Assembly: GCA_947503935.1 (NCBI GenBank)
Contig: CANNFR010000009.1
Coordinates: 1 to 64,000 of the forward strand
Length of the DNA stretch: 64,000 nucleotides
From: an uncultured Paracoccaceae bacterium
Lineage (GTDB): Bacteria > Pseudomonadota > Alphaproteobacteria > Rhodobacterales > Rhodobacteraceae
Direction of reading: 5' to 3'
The notes under the pieces were generated by a model. The model saw only the letters and a program-made list of their open reading frames with translations. It was not told the DNA's origin and did not search any database. The position numbers and the translations under genes are program-made. Position 1 is the stretch's first letter. Each line of letters opens with the position of its first letter. Positions 33,753 to 44,196 of the stretch are shown here, in pieces.

Positions 33753-34521
33753 GCAGGAAAAGCCCGATCAGGAGTGTTATCGTGCCGACCGCAAAGACAT
33801 AAAGCGGCGAGACGTAAGCCCCCTCATATGTCGGAAAGAACCCCTGCCGCATCTTTCCCACCACATGCACAATCGGGTTGAACCATAGCCAGTCGCGGAA
33901 TTGGGCCGGTACGCTTTCGAACAGAAAGAAGATGGCCGAGATGATGAAAAGCGGCCGGTTGAGGATCGCCCAGATCCGGTCCCAGGAGGGAAACATCTCG
34001 GTGAGAAAGCAGTTCAGCGTTCCGACGCCCAGGGCGAGGACAGCGGACATCAGCAAGGCGACCCCGATCGCGGGATAGTCGAAGATCGCCTCGATCCCGA
34101 GACTCACGACGATCAGCCAGACAACAAGGGCGAACACCATGAACTGTGTCATCGCATTCAGTAAAAAGCGCGCCAGAATGGCGTCGACATAGGTCACGCC
34201 TGGATAGAACAGCAACGGCTTCGAAAACCGTATCGATTGACTGACCTTCTGGCTGATGGCCAGATATGCCGCGAACGGCAGGAACCCCGAGGCGTAGAAG
34301 AACGCAAAACTATTGCCCATTGGCGGAGATCGGAAGGCAAGCGAGAAGACAAAGGTCAGCAGCAATATGCCCGCAACCGGCTCGGCGATCGCCCATAGGT
34401 AACCTAAGGATGACCGGCCGTAGGTTGATTGCATCTCGCGCAGAAGAAGCGCACTGACGGTGCGACCGGTCTTGAACCTGCGGGTCGAAGAGGCCACAGA
34501 ATGCCGATCCTTTCTGGTCAA
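33718..34521 (-). CDS. kpsM: Capsule polysaccharide ABC exporter permease, KpsM-like
   Basis: A 267-residue ABC-2 type permease with six predicted membrane segments. The N-terminal RTVSALLLREMQSTYGRSSL and GYLWAIAEPVAGILLL are typical of KpsM/Wzm exporters, as is the C-terminal FNPIVHVVGKMRQGFFPTYE. With KpsT (36132) and KpsE (34597) it forms the inner-membrane exporter for group 2-like capsule. It is transcribed away from kpsE. Confidence 0.9.
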   Translation of the reverse strand: MTRKDRHSVASSTRRFKTGRTVSALLLREMQSTYGRSSLGYLWAIAEPVAGILLLTFVFSLAFRSPPMGNSFAFFYASGFLPFAAYLAISQKVSQSIRFSKPLLFYPGVTYVDAILARFLLNAMTQFMVFALVVWLIVVSLGIEAIFDYPAIGVALLMSAVLALGVGTLNCFLTEMFPSWDRIWAILNRPLFIISAIFFLFESVPAQFRDWLWFNPIVHVVGKMRQGFFPTYEGAYVSPLYVFAVGTITLLIGLFLLARYHRDLTNN

Positions 34522-34596
34522 CTGGATTTAGCTCAGCGCGTCTGCTAGCGTCTGGCGAGAAAATCTGACCACCAAACTGGTAGTCGAAAGGGCTGA

Positions 34597-36126
34597 TTGT
34601 TGGAAGATGAAAAGTCGGGCGCCAATCCGCAAACGGGCGCCAAACCGGCCCAGCCAGAGCAGACGCGGCCGCAACCGGCCGTAGCAGAGGCTCAAGCACC
34701 TCGGGCCGATGTGCGCCCGCCGGCTCAGAGCGCCAATGCACAGCCAAGACAAGCACCGGTACAGCAGGGTGAGCGGGCTCAGGCGGCGGGGAACGCCCCC
34801 AACGTACCCGCGACGCCTGCGCAGACACCTCAGCCACCAGCAGAAGGCCCCAAGGGTCCACCAGGTCCGGGGCGTCAGGCACCGCAGAACCCAAAACAAG
34901 GCCGGCAGGGTCAGCAACTGGCGAACATGCCAGCGGGCGCGGGCAAACCACCCGCGAAACCCCAGGGTGAGGGTGCAGGAAAACCGCCGCCGGCCCCTCT
35001 GCCTCCGCCCGCGCAGCCCGCGCGTCTGCGGAACCGTCATTTTGGCTTGCTGCTCAGCTTTCTGCTTCTGACGGTATTACCGACACTCGGGTCGGGCTTT
35101 TACCTCTACACCGTTGCCGAGGATCAATATGCCTCGCGGGTAGGGTTTTCGGTTCGGCGCGAGGATGTCAGCTCGCCCATCGAGTTGCTGGGCGGGATCA
35201 CCAGCCTGTCGGGATCAAGCACCAACGACACGGATGTGCTGTTTGAATTCATTCGCAGTCAACCGATGGTCCGGCTGATCGATGACAAGCTGGATCTGAG
35301 GGCGATCTACGGCATTTCCGGCGATCCCGTCTTCGCGTTGGAATCGGACGCCAGCATCGAGGACCTGACCCAATACTGGAGCCGCATGGTCAAGGTTTTC
35401 TATGACAGCGGCAGTGGATTGATCGAGCTGCGGGTTCAGGCGTTCACGCCCGAAGATGCGCATGCCATCGCGACGGCAATCTTCGAAGAAAGCACCGCGA
35501 TGATCAACAATCTGTCGAACATCGCGCGTGAAGACGCCACACGCTATGCCAAGCAGGAGCTTGATCGCGCGGTTGAGCGGTTGGTGAGCGCGCGGCAGAA
35601 CATGACCGAGTTTCGGGCACGCACGCAGATTGTCGACCCGCAGGCCGATATCGAAGGCCGGATGAGCCTTCTGGCTACTCTGGAAGGCCGTCTTGTCGAG
35701 GCCCAGATCGACCTTGATATTCTGCTTGAAACCACCCGCGAAAGGGATCAGCGCGTCTTGCAGGCCGAGCGGCGCGTGGCGGTATTGGAAGATCGGATCG
35801 CGGTTGAGCGGAGCCGATTTGGCGCCGCTGAAGATGGCGCGGAGGGCGATGACGCCTATGCCACTCTTGTCGCCGAGTTTGAGCGATTGGCGGTGGATTC
35901 CCAGTTCGCCGAGCAGGCCTATGTCAGCGCCCTGAGTGCACATGATGCCGCCCTGGCCGAGGCGCAGCGTCAGTCGCGCTACCTCGCCGCCTATGTTGAG
36001 CCGACGATGGCCGAAGACCCGGAATATCCGCAGCGCGGCATTCTTCTGTCGATCATCGCCCTCTTCGCGTTCATCGGTTGGTCGATCCTTGTCCTGATCT
36101 ACTACAGTATCCGCGATCGCAGATAA
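34597..36126 (+). CDS. kpsE: Capsule polysaccharide export protein, KpsE-like, with long proline/glutamine-rich N-terminus
   Basis: A 509-residue inner-membrane polysaccharide co-polymerase family 3 protein. Residues 1-145 are low-complexity Pro/Gln/Ala (PPAQSANAQPRQAPVQQGER style); a membrane helix follows at about 149-170 (LLLSFLLLTVLPTLGSGFYL), then a periplasmic region with coiled coil (about 290-470) and a second helix near 480-503. Homologues usually have a shorter cytoplasmic N-terminus. The start is TTG at 34597. Its stop is 5 bp before the kpsT ATG, so the two are an operon. Confidence 0.85.
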   Translation: MLEDEKSGANPQTGAKPAQPEQTRPQPAVAEAQAPRADVRPPAQSANAQPRQAPVQQGERAQAAGNAPNVPATPAQTPQPPAEGPKGPPGPGRQAPQNPKQGRQGQQLANMPAGAGKPPAKPQGEGAGKPPPAPLPPPAQPARLRNRHFGLLLSFLLLTVLPTLGSGFYLYTVAEDQYASRVGFSVRREDVSSPIELLGGITSLSGSSTNDTDVLFEFIRSQPMVRLIDDKLDLRAIYGISGDPVFALESDASIEDLTQYWSRMVKVFYDSGSGLIELRVQAFTPEDAHAIATAIFEESTAMINNLSNIAREDATRYAKQELDRAVERLVSARQNMTEFRARTQIVDPQADIEGRMSLLATLEGRLVEAQIDLDILLETTRERDQRVLQAERRVAVLEDRIAVERSRFGAAEDGAEGDDAYATLVAEFERLAVDSQFAEQAYVSALSAHDAALAEAQRQSRYLAAYVEPTMAEDPEYPQRGILLSIIALFAFIGWSILVLIYYSIRDRR

Positions 36127-36131
36127 GGTGG

Positions 36132-36794
36132 ATGGCTGTGATCGAGATTCGAAACCTCAGCAAAGCCTACGTCTTGCAGGGCCGCCGCAAGATCGTCGCG
36201 GACAACATCAATGTCACCTTTCCGACGAAGACGACCGTCGGGCTGTTGGGGCGCAACGGTGCGGGGAAATCCAGCCTGCTGAGAATGATCGCAGGCACCA
36301 TGGATCCCGACGAAGGCGAGATAAAGATACAAGGATCGATCTCGTGGCCGGTCGGCTTTGCAGGCAGTTTTCACGGTGAGCTGACAGGGGCGCAGAACAC
36401 GCGCTTTATCGGGCGGGTCTACGGTGTCGATACCGATGAATTGACGGCGTATGTTGAAGACTTTGCGCGTCTTGGCGATCATTTCGATCTTCCGGTGAAG
36501 ACCTATTCCTCTGGCATGCGCTCGCGGTTGGCCTTCGGTGTGTCAATGGGCATTTCGTTCGATACCTATCTGGTCGATGAGGTGACATCGGTCGGCGATG
36601 CCGGCTTCAAGGCGCGCAGTGAGCGGGTATTTACCGAACGGATGCGTCATAGTGGCGCGGTTGTCGTATCACATTCCATTCGATTGATCCGCCGTATCTG
36701 TGATCACGCCGCTGTTCTCGAAGACGGAGTTTTAACGTATTATGAACGGGTTGACGACGCGATAGAGCATCACATGGCGATCACGAACACTTAA
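36132..36794 (+). CDS. kpsT: Capsule polysaccharide ABC exporter ATPase, KpsT-like
   Basis: A 220-residue ATPase. Walker A LLGRNGAGKSSLLRMIAG, signature TYSSGMRSRLAFG (SSGM instead of LSGGQ, normal for KpsT), Walker B TYLVDEVTSVGD, switch His in VVVSHS. The WPVGFAGSFHGELTGAQN stretch is typical of KpsT. It energises capsule export with KpsM. ATG at 36132 follows TAAGGTGG. Confidence 0.92.
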   Translation: MAVIEIRNLSKAYVLQGRRKIVADNINVTFPTKTTVGLLGRNGAGKSSLLRMIAGTMDPDEGEIKIQGSISWPVGFAGSFHGELTGAQNTRFIGRVYGVDTDELTAYVEDFARLGDHFDLPVKTYSSGMRSRLAFGVSMGISFDTYLVDEVTSVGDAGFKARSERVFTERMRHSGAVVVSHSIRLIRRICDHAAVLEDGVLTYYERVDDAIEHHMAITNT

Positions 36795-37095
36795 TGGCTC
36801 GGCAGCCTGATCGCCCTATGGTGGTATCTTTCTGAGTTCTGCTGCGCTCTTATCGTCAGGGTTGTGCATTGAGCCGCCGAGTACACAGAAAAGTCCAAAA
36901 AACGCCTTGCGAAAAGCCTTAAGAAACGGTGAATTAAAGTTTCGGGGGAGTCGTGGAGGCAAGGCTTGATTGCTGGAAAGCAGTTGCGGCCAGATGCTCG
37001 GGGATTTTCCCATTCACATAGGCTCCCTCAGAAAGTGGGTGCGTATCGATGAGCAGACAATCTGCCATAATCCTGTCCAGAGAGATCATCAGTGA
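36795..37095. other. Gene-free stretch
   Basis: About 300 bp downstream of kpsT and upstream of a small secreted protein. No ORF, hairpin or promoter that I can support. Confidence 0.4.
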
Positions 37096-37485
37096 ATGAA
37101 ACCGTTAGGTGCAATCTGCGTGGCGCTATCACTTGGCGCGCTTTCGGTGCCGTCGATGGCTGATGTGTCGACGCAATCCATCCGAGTGAGCTGTGAAAAC
37201 GCGCCTGAGGAATATTGCGCCGCGTTGGTTGCCGCCTTGAGTGCGCGATCGCCCAAAGCGGACGTCTCGATGGGCGAGAGTGCCGCCGATGCGCTGAACA
37301 TCGAACTTATAGTTCTGGATCGCAGTGAAAGCCACATCACGGGCCAGTTGGCCTGGTCGACGTCGGATGGCCAGCGCAGCGAAGGCCCCGATATGACCGT
37401 CACTGTCATGGATGCGAAGCTTCTGGCCCGCAGCCCCAATGACCTTGCCCAAGGTCTGCTAACCGTCACAAAGCTGCCGCTATAG
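37096..37485 (+). CDS. Small exported protein of unknown function
   Basis: A 129-residue protein with signal peptide MKPLGAICVALSLGALSVPS (MADVS) and a compact beta-rich mature part containing two cysteines (SCENAPEEYC). No family recognised. Located 47 bp before the RTX protease, possibly co-expressed. Confidence 0.65.
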   Translation: MKPLGAICVALSLGALSVPSMADVSTQSIRVSCENAPEEYCAALVAALSARSPKADVSMGESAADALNIELIVLDRSESHITGQLAWSTSDGQRSEGPDMTVTVMDAKLLARSPNDLAQGLLTVTKLPL

Positions 37486-37532
37486 GCGGCGCTATCCTCT
37501 GATATCTATTCAAGCAACGAGCGAGTGAAACT

Positions 37533-39830
37533 ATGTGCCAGATTTGTCAGACTTTCAGACCCTATTTTGATGATTGCGATTATTCCGATCTGCCGACCAC
37601 CGGCGCCGACGGCAGCACCGTTTCAAACCTGCCCATCTTCACATATGATCAGATCGCGACCCAGCTGACCGAAGGGTATTGGGATTGGTCGCAAGGCCCC
37701 GATGGCGAGCGGGCCTTCGACCTCGATGCGAACGGCGGAGTCCTGACCTACGATGTCAGCGGATTGACCGCAGCGGGCCGCGCCCTGGCGCGCGAAGCGC
37801 TTGAAGCGTGGTCCGAAATCACTGGTATACAGTTCGTCGAAGTCACGCCTGGACCGTTCAATCCGAACAACACGATTACTGAAAGCGGTGATGCCGCGGC
37901 AAACACCAGCACAGCCTACACCATGCAGGCCGGTGACCGCTTTGTCGGTCAACTGAGCCCGCAGGGTGAGCGAGACTTCGTCCGTATCTCGTTGCAGGCC
38001 GGGGAAACTTACACAATCTCTCTGACTGGCAACACGCTCAACGATCCATTTCTCCGTGTCTATGCATCAAACGGCACGACACAGGTTGCTTTCGATGATG
38101 ATGGCGGCGGGAACTTCGACTCCGAATTGACGTTCACGGCCACCTCGACAGGGACATATTATATATCTGCAGGATCATGGAATGATGAAGGATCAGGCAC
38201 ATATTTCGTGGACGTACAAACAGGTGATCAATCGGCAGATATAACATTCGATGATGAGGAGCCTGGTGCTTATGCAGGCTCATCCCTCAGCGGTGGAACG
38301 ATCACCTCAAGCTTCGTCAATATCTCCACCGACTGGATCGCGACATACGGGACAGGGACGAATTCGTATTCCTACCAGACCTACATGCATGAAATCGGTC
38401 ATGCGCTGGGCCTGGGGCATGCGGGAAACTACAACGGCAATGCTACCTTTCCCACGGATGCTCTTTATGCCAATGACAGCTGGCAGGCGACGGTCATGTC
38501 GTATTTCAGCCAGTCAGAGAACACGTCAGTCAATGCTTCTCGCGGGTTCACGCTGACCCCGATGATGGCCGATATCATCGCTATCCAGAGCCTGTACGGT
38601 GCGTCCACCACGACACGTCTCGGCAGTACGACCTACGGTGATGGCAACTCCACCGGCAATGACATCTTCAACCTCTCGGGGACGGGCGTCCTGACGCTCT
38701 ATGACAATGGCGGTATCGATACGATCAACTTGGCCTCTCGCCTTGACGACCAGCGGATCAGCCTGGTTGAGGAGACATTCTCGGACATCAATGGTCGCGT
38801 GGGTAATCTGGGGATCGCGCGCGACACTGTGATCGAAAATGTCATCACCGGCAGTGGCGACGACACGATCCTCGGAAATAGTGCCGCCAACCGGGTTACC
38901 GCGGGTACCGGTAACGACTCAATTCTTGGCGAGTTGGGCAATGATACGCTTCTTGGTGGCGGCGGCTTCGACACGATCGAGGGTGGAAATGGTGCCGACA
39001 GTATTCTGGGCGGCGACCAGGCCGACCTCATCTTTGGCGGCAACGGTTCCGATCGTCTCTTCGGCGGCCAAGGTACCGACAACATATATGGTGATGTTGG
39101 AAACGATTTCCTGTCTGGTGGAACCGAAGATGACCGTCTTTTCGGCGGCGACGGGGCTGACACGTTGTACGGCGGCAGTCAGGATGACCGCTTGCTGGGC
39201 GAGGCTGGCAATGACCGGCTGTTTGGGGATGGCGGTTTTGACCACCTCGATGGCGGCGACGGCAATGACGTGCTGGCAGGCGGTGGCCAGGCCGATAACC
39301 TCTATGGCCGTCTGGGCGACGACACGCTTTCGGGCGAGGACGGCGCTGACCGGATCTTTGCCGGTGCGGGCAATGACCTGGCCTCTGGTGGGGCGGGCAA
39401 TGACGTGTTCTTTGCCGGCCAGGGCGACGACACGGTGCGCGGCGATGACGGCGATGACCGGATCTTTGCGGGTGCGGGCAATGATGAGGTCGGCGGCGGC
39501 ACCGGCAATGATGAGATCGTGGGCGGGGTCGGGTTCGACACGCTGACCGGAGGCCTGGGCGACGATACGCTGACGGGGTCGTTCAACGCCGACACCTTCG
39601 TCTTCGCGGGTGCGTTTGGGGCCGATGTGATCACCGATTTCGCCGCGACGAACGATTTCGAGCGGATCGATCTGTCGGGCGTGGCCAGCATCACCGACTT
39701 CGCCGACCTGACGGCCAACCACCTGAGCCAGATGGGCAGCGACGTCGTGATCGACGCTGGCGGCGGCAATACGATCACGCTGGAAGGCGTCACCCTCGCC
39801 GATCTCGACGCGGTCGATTTCGTGTTTTGA
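37533..39830 (+). CDS. M10 (serralysin-type) metalloprotease with inserted PPC domain and RTX repeats
   Basis: A 765-residue secreted protease. The N-terminus (MCQICQTFRPYFDDCDYSDL) is common in this group from Rhodobacteraceae. The catalytic domain is split: LEAWSEITGIQFVEVT, then a pre-peptidase C-terminal-like beta domain at about 115-235 (GERDFVRISLQAGETYTISL, GGGNFDSELTFTATSTGTYY), then ADITFDDEEPGAYAGSS and zinc site HEIGHALGLGH (H286, E287, H290, H296) with Met-turn VMSYF. Residues about 430-690 carry roughly 25 GGxGxDxhx calcium-binding repeats; the C-terminus ends DAVDFVF, a type I secretion signal. No secretion transporter is encoded nearby. Confidence 0.9.
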   Translation: MCQICQTFRPYFDDCDYSDLPTTGADGSTVSNLPIFTYDQIATQLTEGYWDWSQGPDGERAFDLDANGGVLTYDVSGLTAAGRALAREALEAWSEITGIQFVEVTPGPFNPNNTITESGDAAANTSTAYTMQAGDRFVGQLSPQGERDFVRISLQAGETYTISLTGNTLNDPFLRVYASNGTTQVAFDDDGGGNFDSELTFTATSTGTYYISAGSWNDEGSGTYFVDVQTGDQSADITFDDEEPGAYAGSSLSGGTITSSFVNISTDWIATYGTGTNSYSYQTYMHEIGHALGLGHAGNYNGNATFPTDALYANDSWQATVMSYFSQSENTSVNASRGFTLTPMMADIIAIQSLYGASTTTRLGSTTYGDGNSTGNDIFNLSGTGVLTLYDNGGIDTINLASRLDDQRISLVEETFSDINGRVGNLGIARDTVIENVITGSGDDTILGNSAANRVTAGTGNDSILGELGNDTLLGGGGFDTIEGGNGADSILGGDQADLIFGGNGSDRLFGGQGTDNIYGDVGNDFLSGGTEDDRLFGGDGADTLYGGSQDDRLLGEAGNDRLFGDGGFDHLDGGDGNDVLAGGGQADNLYGRLGDDTLSGEDGADRIFAGAGNDLASGGAGNDVFFAGQGDDTVRGDDGDDRIFAGAGNDEVGGGTGNDEIVGGVGFDTLTGGLGDDTLTGSFNADTFVFAGAFGADVITDFAATNDFERIDLSGVASITDFADLTANHLSQMGSDVVIDAGGGNTITLEGVTLADLDAVDFVF

Positions 39831-40000
39831 TTGAGTGGGTTGTCCGCCCGGGGTTCTCTCAAAGCCCCGGGTGGATGCCCAAAATCAAAACCGTTTCTAT
39901 CAAAGTCTTTCCAAAAGTCTGAATTCGGCCTGAATTCAGAAAGACACCGGCAATCACCTTCCCCCAAGACTGAGCGTGGGTGAAGTGGAAGAGGTGTGGG

Positions 40001-43000
40001 ATGGTTGCCTTTACGGGTGCCAGGCTGCTGTCTGATGTTCAGGCCAGCGGCCAAGCGGGAATTACCGATCTAGAGATATATGAACATGGCGGGAATCTGT
40101 ATCTGATCGGTGCAAGCCGGGCGTCAGCCTCGGTCGTTTCGTTTCGAATTGATCCTGACAACGTAGTCTTTATCGACCAGTCCCTCACGGGGCCGGATCG
40201 TGTGACACCAACTGATCCGCAGATCGCCCTTCTCCAGACAGACAGCCTGCCGCGGTTGATCGTCACTGGATCGTTGGGGGAAACACCCGCGTCACACCGT
40301 TTTTTCGAAAACGGGACGATGGGTGGTCAGCAGACCCTATCCTTGGAGGGCGGATTGCCCGGTGGACTGGCCTGCGTGGCCAGTGCCGAGACATCGCACG
40401 GGCGCTTTTTGATCGCGGTCGAGCACGGGACAGACGCTTTGATCGCCTACCACGAAACGGAGCCAGGAACATATACGCGCAGCGCATTTTTCGCGGACAA
40501 TTCGGATGTTTACGCCGCAGATATCGGCGCGATCGCGATCACGGAGATCGGACAGGAAACATTTGTCATCGCCGCATCGTCTTCCGAACATGGTGTGTCG
40601 GTGTTTCGGTTGGAAGACGATGGCGGCCTGGAACTGACTTTCAGCGCAGGCATGGAAGATGGTATCGGCATCTCGCGACCAACGGCTTTGATCACTGCGA
40701 CGGTGGACGGGACAGAATACGTCATCGTGGCAAGTTCAGGAACCTCGGGTCTTGTCGTGATGCAACTTCTGACCGACGGGCGATTGGCGGTTGCTGACCA
40801 TGTGCAGGATACGCTGGATACCAGGTTTTCAGGCGCAACTGCCTTGCATCAGATTGAACATGACGGGCATGTCTTTGTCATTGTCGGCGGGATTGACGGA
40901 GGCATCAGCCTGTTTACGCTTTTGCCCGGTGGCCACCTGTTTCACCTCGCCAACGTCATCGACGATGACACACTCAGCCTGGCCGATATCAGTGCGATCA
41001 CGGCCACCGTTACAGGAGACGTTCTGCGCGTCTTTGTGACCAGTGAAAGCGAAATCGGCATTACCGAGGTTACCTTTTCGCTTGAGGATCTGGGCCAGAT
41101 CGTCGCCGGCACCAATGGATCGGATACGTTGGTCGGCACCGAACTAGATGACCGCATTGAAGGTGGCGTGGGCGGCGACAGCCTGAGCGGTGGAGCGGGC
41201 GATGACATCCTGATCGATGGGCCGGGCAGCGATACTCTTCGCGGCGGGTCGGGCGCGGATACGTTCGTCATCGGGCCCGATGATTTCACGGATACGATTG
41301 TCGACTTCGATCCGGCGCGCGATCGTCTAGATCTATCGACATTTCCGATGCTCTATTCGGTCGGTCAACTTGAGATAACGTCGACGCCAACTGGAGCGAC
41401 GATCAGTTTTCGCGGCGAGTTGCTGACCATTCAAAGCGCCTCCGGCAACCCGATCCCCGTCACGGCCTTCACGACGCACTCTGTCATCAACATTCCGCGC
41501 GTGCCGGTGCCCGAAGGGCCGCCGGGGCATCTGGTGGACGGGACAAGCCTTTCCGATAGTCTTGAAGGCGGCGCGACAGATGACGTGGTCTACGGCTATT
41601 CTGGTGCTGACATTCTTATGGGTGGCGAGGGGCGTGACACCATCTGGGGTGGTGCCGACGAGGATACCATCGACGGCGGTGACGGCAACGACATGCTGTT
41701 TGGCGAAGATGGCCACGACAGCCTTGTTGGTGGCCGAGGCGCTGACATTCTGCATGGACATGCTGGCGACGACACGATGTTCGGCGGTCTTTCCGCTGAC
41801 ATGCTGGATGGGGGCGATGGGGGCGACCGTCTTTACGGCGGGCATGGCGATGACACGCTCCATGGTGGCGCCGGTGAAGACTTAATCGAAGGAAACGGAG
41901 AGGCTGATATGCTCTACGGAAATGCAGGATTTGACACGCTTTCCGGAGGGGATGGCAATGACACCCTATGGGGTGGTGATCAGGCCGATTTGCTTTTCGG
42001 CGACGCCGGCCATGACAGGCTTCACGGCGAGGCGGGCCTCGACCACATCCATGGAGGCGAGGGGAATGACTGGGTGTTGGGTGATGCGGGCAATGATAGA
42101 CTCTGGGGTGGCGCCGGCGATGACACCCTCCAGGGCGGTGCGAACGAGGATTATATTGAGGGGGATGAAGGCAGAGACCTGATCTTCGGAGATGTCGGGT
42201 TTGATACCTTGCTGGGTGGAAGCGGCGACGACTTTCTAAGAGGCGGCGACCAAGCTGACTGGCTTGATGGCGGCGATGACAACGATATGCTCTACGGTGA
42301 CGCTGGCGCTGATGCGATCTATGGCGGCGCGGGCGACGATTTTGCGTTCGGCGGAACCGGGAACGATCGCTTAAGGGGAGGCGCCGGTGATGACACGCTC
42401 TCAGGCGGTGAGAATGAGGACATTCTCTTCGGTGAAGATGGGAACGACCGGCTTACGGGCGAGGTCGGGTTCGACATGCTCGACGGTGGTGATGGCAACG
42501 ATACGCTGTCCGGAGGCGATCAAGCGGATAACCTCTTCGGTCGCTTGGGTGATGACAGTTTATCGGGGGATGGCGGTGCCGATCGTCTGTTTGCAGGTGC
42601 GGGCAACGATGTCGCCTCGGGTGGCTCAGGAAATGACGTCTTCTTTGGTGGCCATGGAGATGACACCCTGAATGGGGATGGCGGGAATGATCGCGTATTC
42701 GCTGGTGCTGGCAACGACCTGATCGACGGCGGTACGGGCGACGACGAGATAACGGGCGGTGTAGGGTTTGATACGATCACAGGCGGCCTTGGTGACGACA
42801 CGCTGACAGGCGCCTTCAACGCCGATACGTTCTTGTTTTCAGGGGCGTTCGGCAACGATGTCATCACCGATTTCCATGCCAACAACGATTTCGAAAGGAT
42901 CGATTTGTCAGGCGTAGACGGTATTTTCAACTGGTCGGATCTTGTTATCAACCACATGGCACAGGTCGGAGCGAATGTCGTAATTGACGACGGCGCTGGA

Positions 43001-43063
43001 AACACGATCACACTGCTTGATGTCAACATCAGTGATCTGGATAAGGTGGATTTCATCTTCTGA
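40001..43063 (+). CDS. RTX protein with N-terminal beta-propeller-like domain
   Basis: A 1020-residue secreted protein. The first 360 residues contain about six similar blade-like units (for example [56 protein letters not shown]). From about 370 onward it is almost wholly GGxGxDxhx repeats in two blocks separated by a linker (about 445-510). The last 190 residues closely match the neighbouring protease, ending DKVDFIF. It has no evident catalytic site; adhesion or surface-layer roles are inference. ATG at 40001 follows GAAGAGG; an in-frame GTG at 39980 is rejected. Confidence 0.85.
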   Translation: MVAFTGARLLSDVQASGQAGITDLEIYEHGGNLYLIGASRASASVVSFRIDPDNVVFIDQSLTGPDRVTPTDPQIALLQTDSLPRLIVTGSLGETPASHRFFENGTMGGQQTLSLEGGLPGGLACVASAETSHGRFLIAVEHGTDALIAYHETEPGTYTRSAFFADNSDVYAADIGAIAITEIGQETFVIAASSSEHGVSVFRLEDDGGLELTFSAGMEDGIGISRPTALITATVDGTEYVIVASSGTSGLVVMQLLTDGRLAVADHVQDTLDTRFSGATALHQIEHDGHVFVIVGGIDGGISLFTLLPGGHLFHLANVIDDDTLSLADISAITATVTGDVLRVFVTSESEIGITEVTFSLEDLGQIVAGTNGSDTLVGTELDDRIEGGVGGDSLSGGAGDDILIDGPGSDTLRGGSGADTFVIGPDDFTDTIVDFDPARDRLDLSTFPMLYSVGQLEITSTPTGATISFRGELLTIQSASGNPIPVTAFTTHSVINIPRVPVPEGPPGHLVDGTSLSDSLEGGATDDVVYGYSGADILMGGEGRDTIWGGADEDTIDGGDGNDMLFGEDGHDSLVGGRGADILHGHAGDDTMFGGLSADMLDGGDGGDRLYGGHGDDTLHGGAGEDLIEGNGEADMLYGNAGFDTLSGGDGNDTLWGGDQADLLFGDAGHDRLHGEAGLDHIHGGEGNDWVLGDAGNDRLWGGAGDDTLQGGANEDYIEGDEGRDLIFGDVGFDTLLGGSGDDFLRGGDQADWLDGGDDNDMLYGDAGADAIYGGAGDDFAFGGTGNDRLRGGAGDDTLSGGENEDILFGEDGNDRLTGEVGFDMLDGGDGNDTLSGGDQADNLFGRLGDDSLSGDGGADRLFAGAGNDVASGGSGNDVFFGGHGDDTLNGDGGNDRVFAGAGNDLIDGGTGDDEITGGVGFDTITGGLGDDTLTGAFNADTFLFSGAFGNDVITDFHANNDFERIDLSGVDGIFNWSDLVINHMAQVGANVVIDDGAGNTITLLDVNISDLDKVDFIF

Positions 43064-43176
43064 ACCATGGTGCTGCCGACCCGTCACTTGGAAATCCGCC
43101 GCCGAGGGTCTCGGCACTGGACGACCGCCCGTGATAGGGCTACACCCGGGCGCAAATTGCCCGGAGGCGCAGTATT

Positions 43177-44046
43177 ATGGACGAAGACCAAGTCCTTTTT
43201 GATCGGTTGTTTTTGAGTGTAGGCGCCATGAAGGCTGGTACGACCTGGATCTACACATTGCTCGACCGCCATCCAGAGCTTTTCTTCACCTTTGAAAAAG
43301 AGATTCATTATTTCTATGCGCGATACGTCAATGACCACCCGCTTCAAGATCATCGGCGGCTGGAGAATGCGCGCAACCGATACATTAATTTCGCGAGTAA
43401 CAATTTTCCTGTAGCGAACGCACGGCGGCGCCTGCGTTGGGCAGCAAATTATCTGGACAGTCCCGTGGATGATCTGTGGTACAAGAACCTATTCGTCTAT
43501 ATGCAAAATCAGAAATACGCCTGTGATTTTTCAAATCTCTACGCGCTTTTGCCCGAAGATGCATGGCGCCACGTTTCTGCAAAGGCGCGTGAGTTGAAGG
43601 TGATGTATACGCTGCGTGATCCAGCAAAGCGGCTTTGGAGTCATGTGAAGTTTCACCTCCAGGTCATCAACAAGAGTGAGCTGCTGGAAACTTGGACACC
43701 TGAAGAGATCTATGATTTCGCGAAGAAACCTTTCATGTGGGAAAATGCTGAGTACGGTCGTGCCTTGCGAACCATGAAAGCAGTTGTTGCAGACGAAAAC
43801 CTCCATGTTTGCTTCTATGAAGATATAAGAACGGAGCCTGCTGAATTTCTAAAGAAGATTGAGGATTTTTTAAGAGTTGAAAATATCGAATATCCCGAGG
43901 ATCTTATAAAACGACGCGTGAATGAGTCGTTGCCTCGCCCAATGCCTGATTTCTTCCCGGACCTTTTCAAAGACGATTTTGAACGTATCGCGCAGGAATT
44001 GAAAGATGAGGGTCTTTCACTTCCCGACACTTGGACGTTTCGCTGA
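43177..44046 (+). CDS. Sulfotransferase family protein
   Basis: A 289-residue cytoplasmic enzyme. VGAMKAGTTWIYTLLDRHPE at residues 14-33 is the 5'-phosphosulfate-binding loop of PAPS-dependent sulfotransferases; MYTLRDPAKRLWSHVKFHLQ near 143-162 is the 3'-phosphate-binding region. The acceptor may be the capsule made by this locus. The gene is AT-richer than its neighbours, which suggests acquisition by transfer. Confidence 0.88.
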   Translation: MDEDQVLFDRLFLSVGAMKAGTTWIYTLLDRHPELFFTFEKEIHYFYARYVNDHPLQDHRRLENARNRYINFASNNFPVANARRRLRWAANYLDSPVDDLWYKNLFVYMQNQKYACDFSNLYALLPEDAWRHVSAKARELKVMYTLRDPAKRLWSHVKFHLQVINKSELLETWTPEEIYDFAKKPFMWENAEYGRALRTMKAVVADENLHVCFYEDIRTEPAEFLKKIEDFLRVENIEYPEDLIKRRVNESLPRPMPDFFPDLFKDDFERIAQELKDEGLSLPDTWTFR

Positions 44047-44196
44047 GCACAAAGACTGCCGCGATACAGAAACCTGAATGACATATTCAGTTTTCGTCGG
44101 AGTCTGTTCGTGCTTTCAATGTAAAAAAAAACTGCAAAAAAAATTCAAATTTTAGAGTAGTGTTTGAAAAATGCTCCAAATTCTTGGTATTTCGCT

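Noticed and set aside
38830-39600. Regular DNA repeats resembling a CRISPR or tandem array, also at about 41120-42800
   Set aside because: They are in-frame GGxGxDxhx calcium-binding nonapeptide codons of the two RTX proteins; there are no constant repeats with unique spacers.
38919-39722. Long antisense open frames across the RTX regions (also 39302-40054 and 42520-43068)
   Set aside because: They arise from the repetitive high-GC codon pattern on the other strand; no start signals and no family resemblance.
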